Origin: an uncultured Bacilli bacterium
Lineage (GTDB): Bacteria; Bacillota_I; Bacilli_A; RF39; UBA660
Assembly (NCBI GenBank): GCA_944345045.1
Contig: CALVMI010000026.1
Span: forward strand, 1-10,151
Direction of reading: 5' to 3'
DNA: 10,151 nt
Part shown: positions 7,725-10,151 of the stretch, piece after piece
Numbering within the stretch: the stretch's first letter is position 1
How the letters are laid out: the number at the start of each line of letters is the position of its first letter
Translations under genes and position numbers: made by a program
Notes under the pieces: generated by a model
Told to the model about the DNA's origin: nothing
Databases searched by the model: none
What the model saw: only the letters and a program-made list of their open reading frames with translations

Positions 7725-7743
7725 AGGACGAGTTCTTTTTTTT
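7710..7743 (+). terminator. Intrinsic terminator after murC
   Basis: GAACTTGTC (7710-7718) pairs with GACGAGTTC (7727-7735): nine pairs including one G-U, around an eight-base loop. Eight T (7736-7743) follow directly. The 5' arm encodes the last residues of MurC and the stop codon (7722-7724) sits in the loop, so the end of murC doubles as the terminator. It separates murE from the rnc-smc-murD-murC operon. Confidence 0.87.
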
Positions 7744-7755
7744 AAATAAAGAATA

Positions 7756-7764
7756 TGATACTAT
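7756..7764 (+). promoter_or_regulatory. Extended -10 promoter of murE
   Basis: TGATACTAT is an extended -10 element (TG, one base, then TACTAT) directly after the murC terminator. No good -35 box is seen: at 17 bases upstream there is only the T tract (7736-7741), which fits promoters that rely on the TG extension. Transcription would begin near 7771, very close to the ribosome site, leaving a minimal leader. The alternative box TATAAG (7762-7767) is weaker. Confidence 0.5.
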
Positions 7765-7770
7765 AAGTAC

Positions 7771-7780
7771 AGGAAGTGAT
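7771..7780 (+). promoter_or_regulatory. Ribosome binding site that decides the murE start
   Basis: AGGAAGTGAT matches the ideal AGGAGGTGAT at nine of ten positions. It lies four bases before the TTG at 7785, which gives the normal distance from its GGAAG core. It includes the GTG at 7776, which would therefore sit inside the ribosome site and have no site of its own. Confidence 0.75.
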
Positions 7781-7784
7781 TCAA

Positions 7785-9158
7785 TTGATAAAATATGAAA
7801 CGGATTCAAGAAAGGTCCAAGCTGGGCAAACTTTCGTAGCTATTAAAGGATATACAGTTGATGGCCATGATTTTATTCATGATGCCATTAAAAATGGGGC
7901 CACAAAGATTATCGCTGAAAGAGAAGTTGATGTTTCAGTTCCAGTAGAAGTAGTTGATGATACCCAAAGGTATTTAAAAGAAGTTTTGGTTCGGGAATAC
8001 AGTCCTTTATTAAAAAAGTTAAAAATTATTGGAGTTACAGGAACAAATGGCAAAACAACAACTTGTTATTTAACTTATGAGCTTTTTAAAAAATTGGGTG
8101 TGAAAGTTGCCTATATGGGAACTATTGGTTTCTTTTTTGAAGATATGGAAATTTCTCTTCCCAATACAACACCAGAGATTTTAACTATTTATAAGCTTTT
8201 TTTAGATGTTTTAGAAAAGGGATGTACGACAATTGTCATGGAAGTAAGTAGTCATGCTTTATCTTTAGAAAGAATAGCAGGCTTAGAGTTTAGTATTGGA
8301 GTTTTTACTAATTTAACTGAAGATCATTTAGATTATCATAAAACGATGGAAAATTATTTGAGTGCTAAATTGCGTATTTTAGATTATATGGATCCTAATG
8401 GTATATTTATTGTTAATGCTGATGATCCAGCTAGTTCTTCCTTTTCTTCAAAGTATGCTCATACAGTTAGTTTAGGCTTAAAGGAAAGTACATATCAGAT
8501 TTTAAATTATCAAATCTATCCTGATCATACGAGCATCTCTTTTACTTATCAAAATACAACCTATGAATGTGAAACAAATTTAACAGGAATGTTTAATATT
8601 TATAATTTTTTGACGTCTTTAGCCATTCTTCATGAATATGGGTTTTCTCTTATGGAAATTTTAAAAAAATCTTTAGAAATTTATCCGCCAAGAGGAAGAT
8701 GCGATACCATTAAAGTGCTTGATGGCTATGTAGTCATTGATTATGCACATACACCAGATGCGGTAGAAAAAATGATCGATACGTATAGAACTGTTGGTCA
8801 TGGAAGAATTATTACTTTGATTGGCTGTGGTGGCGATAGAGATCCGTTAAAAAGACCAATTATGGGAAAAATAGCTACTGAAAAAAGCGATTTTGTTCTT
8901 TTTACTAATGATAATCCAAGAACAGAAGACCCTCAAAAAATTATGAATGATATTTTAGAAGGGGTTTCTACTAATAATTATAAAATTATCTTTGATCGAC
9001 GAGAAGCAATTAAAACAGCTTTAGATATGATTCAAAAGGAAGATATTGTTTTACTTCTTGGTAAAGGACATGAGGATTATCAAATTCTTGGTCATGAGAA
9101 AATTCATTTTGATGATAAAGAAGAAGTATTAAATTATATAAAAAAACACAATTTTTAA
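7785..9158 (+). CDS. murE: UDP-N-acetylmuramoyl-tripeptide synthetase, probably meso-DAP-adding
   Basis: MurE adds the third amino acid to UDP-MurNAc-L-Ala-D-Glu. I choose the TTG start at 7785 (457 residues) because the ribosome site fits it; the in-frame GTG at 7776 adds three residues but lies inside that site. Numbering from TTG, the motifs are DSRKV near the start, ATP loop GVTGTNGKTTT (83-93), TTPE (128-131), EVSSHAL (153-159), EDHLDYH (179-185), and the likely carbamylated Lys195 in SAKLR. GMFNIYN is at 268-274, DYAHTPDA at 319-326, GCGGDRDP at 347-354, DNPRTEDP at 376-383 and GKGHEDYQ at 426-433. DNPR is the known marker of meso-diaminopimelate enzymes, while lysine enzymes have other residues there. 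The N-terminus is short, beginning almost at YETDSRKV and lacking most of the usual leading helix. It has its own promoter after the murC terminator. Confidence 0.95.
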   Translation: MIKYETDSRKVQAGQTFVAIKGYTVDGHDFIHDAIKNGATKIIAEREVDVSVPVEVVDDTQRYLKEVLVREYSPLLKKLKIIGVTGTNGKTTTCYLTYELFKKLGVKVAYMGTIGFFFEDMEISLPNTTPEILTIYKLFLDVLEKGCTTIVMEVSSHALSLERIAGLEFSIGVFTNLTEDHLDYHKTMENYLSAKLRILDYMDPNGIFIVNADDPASSSFSSKYAHTVSLGLKESTYQILNYQIYPDHTSISFTYQNTTYECETNLTGMFNIYNFLTSLAILHEYGFSLMEILKKSLEIYPPRGRCDTIKVLDGYVVIDYAHTPDAVEKMIDTYRTVGHGRIITLIGCGGDRDPLKRPIMGKIATEKSDFVLFTNDNPRTEDPQKIMNDILEGVSTNNYKIIFDRREAIKTALDMIQKEDIVLLLGKGHEDYQILGHEKIHFDDKEEVLNYIKKHNF

Positions 9159-9163
9159 CGTTT

Positions 9164-9186
9164 TGTCAAGTTTTTGTAAATTGACA
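9164..9186. repeat. Inverted repeat of the -35 hexamer
   Basis: TGTCAA (9164-9169) is the exact inverse of the -35 box TTGACA (9181-9186), with 11 bases between them. It could be an operator half-site pair overlapping the -35 box, or chance; no T tract follows, so it is not a terminator. No usable -10 box lies at the right distance on the minus strand for a divergent promoter. Confidence 0.35.
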
Positions 9187-9211
9187 TGGGGGGGGGTAGT
9201 TGTGATAAGAT
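9181..9211 (+). promoter_or_regulatory. Promoter of the surface-protein gene, with a poly-G spacer
   Basis: A perfect -35 box TTGACA (9181-9186) is followed by a spacer containing nine G in a row and an extended -10 element TGATAAGAT (TG at 9203-9204, TAAGAT 9206-9211). This gives a 19-base spacer. The other choice, GATAAG (9204-9209), gives 17 bases but lacks the conserved last T. TAAGAT keeps the key first A and last T, so I prefer it; transcription would then start near 9218. The spacer would change by one base with every G gained or lost. The -10 box lies at the beginning of the murE terminator stem. Confidence 0.65.
9188..9196 (+). repeat. Homopolymeric G9 tract
   Basis: Nine consecutive G lie in the promoter spacer. 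It is the only long G or C run in the window; the next longest is the G5 of the murC ribosome site. Runs of this length are known slippage hot spots in bacteria, and those placed between -35 and -10 are known to switch promoter strength. Confidence 0.95.
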
Positions 9212-9239
9212 TACTATGAGAAATCATGGTAATCTTTTT
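9207..9239 (+). terminator. Intrinsic terminator of murE
   Basis: AGATTACTATGA (9208-9219) pairs with TCATGGTAATCT (9224-9235): twelve pairs with one G-U, extendable by A9207-T9236. The loop is the stable tetraloop GAAA, and TTTT then G and TTT follow. It would stop transcripts coming from murE. A transcript starting at the promoter just upstream would lack most of the 5' arm and should not form it. Confidence 0.82.
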
Positions 9240-9279
9240 GTTTCATGAATTCCATACTGGAAAGTAAGGAGAAAAAAAT

Positions 9280-10151
9280 ATGAAAAAAATAGTATTGTTA
9301 GTAAGCATTGTTATATTAAGTTTGATAACATTTTTTAGTGTGGAAAGAAAAGAAAAAATAAAAAGTTTTTCTAATGAAGAAAATATGGAATTAGCTATTT
9401 ATATAGAAGAGGAACAAACAAGTACAATTCCAAATAAAGATAGCGGGTATTATTTAGATTTAGAAAAGAGTAGTTGTACGAATGATGCAACGATAACATG
9501 GGATAGTGAAACATGGAGTCCAGTGATTTTAAATGCTGAAAATTATCCAGTAAGATGTAGTTTATATTTTGGAACAACTTATAAAGAAAATATTTTAAAT
9601 GGAACCGATCCAATCTTAAAAGATGAATTAATACCAGTAACGATAGATAATGAAGGAGTAGTAAGAAGAGCCTCTTTAACAAGCAAATGGTATAGCTATG
9701 AAGAAAAACAGTGGGCGAATGCAGTCATTTTGAAAGATGAAAGTGAAATTTATGTGGATAACGAGGTTATACCAGAAGAAGCTATAGAAAGTTATTTTGT
9801 CTGGATTCCAAAATACAGATATCAATTATGGGACTTAGGATTGTATGATAGTTTAACAAGTATTGATACTTCAAAAGTACATGAAATACCAATCATTTTT
9901 GTTTATTATAATACAAGTGATAGTGTTAATGGCGAATGTACAACGCCAATGGAGTCTGGTGAGTCAGGAAATTGTACTGTTGGCGACTATATGACACACC
10001 CGGCTTTCTTAAGCATTCCATCAACAGGATTTTGGATTGGCAAATTTGAAACCGGGTATGACGGAGCTACAAGTACAAGTGAAGCGGAGAAAAATGAACG
10101 AAATGCGGATAAGATTATTGTAAAGCCAAATGTGTATAGTTGGCGAGGAAT
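9280..10151 (+). CDS. Exported or surface protein, C-terminally cut by the window edge
   Basis: An open frame of 290 codons runs from ATG 9280 to the window end with no stop. A strong TAAGGAG site (9265-9271) lies eight bases upstream. The N-terminus is a short basic MKK plus a hydrophobic stretch (about 4-20) and then charged residues. This would be a signal peptide or membrane anchor; there is no lipobox. Residues about 56-98 hold a Cys66...Cys93 pair with WDSETW between and CSLYF after it. Next come KWYSYEEKQWANAVIL (136-151), FVWIPKYRYQLW (173-184), a Cys220/Cys232 pair, HPAF (240-243), GFWIGKFETG (250-259) and KPNVYSWRG (282-290). I recognise this WANAV / VWIPKYRY / GFWIGKFE pattern from large surface proteins of uncultured gut Firmicutes. 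The GFWIGKFE part recalls C-type-lectin or formylglycine-enzyme-like folds, but that is a weak resemblance. Function is unknown. Its promoter has the G9 spacer, suggesting on/off or graded expression. Confidence 0.92.
   Translation, partial: MKKIVLLVSIVILSLITFFSVERKEKIKSFSNEENMELAIYIEEEQTSTIPNKDSGYYLDLEKSSCTNDATITWDSETWSPVILNAENYPVRCSLYFGTTYKENILNGTDPILKDELIPVTIDNEGVVRRASLTSKWYSYEEKQWANAVILKDESEIYVDNEVIPEEAIESYFVWIPKYRYQLWDLGLYDSLTSIDTSKVHEIPIIFVYYNTSDSVNGECTTPMESGESGNCTVGDYMTHPAFLSIPSTGFWIGKFETGYDGATSTSEAEKNERNADKIIVKPNVYSWRG

Noticed and set aside
7776..7784. GTG start for murE
   Set aside because: The GTG lies within the AGGAAGTGAT ribosome site, whose spacing fits the TTG at 7785.
251..9158. 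TGA read as tryptophan (Mollicute code)
   Set aside because: All seven complete genes stop at TAA, so TGA is untested as a stop. No gene has an in-frame TGA and tryptophan is always TGG, so nothing supports recoding.
9395..9682. 95-codon minus-strand frame in the right part
   Set aside because: It is the complement of the plus-strand surface-protein gene, which has a strong ribosome site and a sensible signal sequence; the reverse frame is leucine-rich noise.
1..10151. CRISPR arrays, insertion sequences, riboswitches, rRNA
   Set aside because: No spaced direct repeats, no transposase or terminal repeats, and no non-coding gap longer than about 125 bases that could hold a riboswitch.

Overview
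The window is AT-rich DNA from a low-GC Gram-positive bacterium that makes peptidoglycan. The pointers are intrinsic terminators with T tracts, Shine-Dalgarno sites of the AGGAGGTGAT type, TTG starts, the Firmicutes-style EACEY motif in MurC, and a MurE with the DNPR motif of meso-diaminopimelate-adding enzymes. All seven complete genes end in TAA and tryptophan is always TGG. An uncultured gut-type member of the Bacilli (an RF39- or Erysipelotrichia-like lineage) fits best, but this is inference; no marker here fixes the taxon.

Left part (1-1376, minus strand). A tRNA-Lys(CTT) with its own promoter and terminator lies downstream of a two-gene unit: yidD (membrane protein insertion factor, TTG start), then a TroA/ZnuA-like substrate-binding lipoprotein in which the positions that normally bind metal are replaced. 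The 92-base gap between yidD and rnc holds two back-to-back promoters that share one -35 region and have exactly mirror-placed -10 boxes.

Centre (1370-7743, plus strand). rnc, smc, murD and murC are packed as one operon with gaps of one base or a one-base overlap. The SMC protein is about 200 residues shorter than usual, with both coiled-coil arms shortened by similar amounts. The operon ends in an intrinsic terminator whose stem lies partly inside murC. MurE follows from its own extended -10 promoter and probably starts at a TTG rather than the upstream GTG. The three ligases add L-Ala (MurC), D-Glu (MurD) and, by motif, meso-DAP (MurE) to UDP-MurNAc; murF and the membrane-step genes are not in the window.

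Right part (9159-10151). After murE comes a compact control region: a perfect TTGACA box, a run of nine G in the promoter spacer, an extended -10 box lying in the 5' arm of the murE terminator, then a strong ribosome site and an exported or surface protein that runs off the window. A G9 run between -35 and -10 in such AT-rich DNA is the layout of a slipped-strand phase-variation switch, and is the most interesting signal here.
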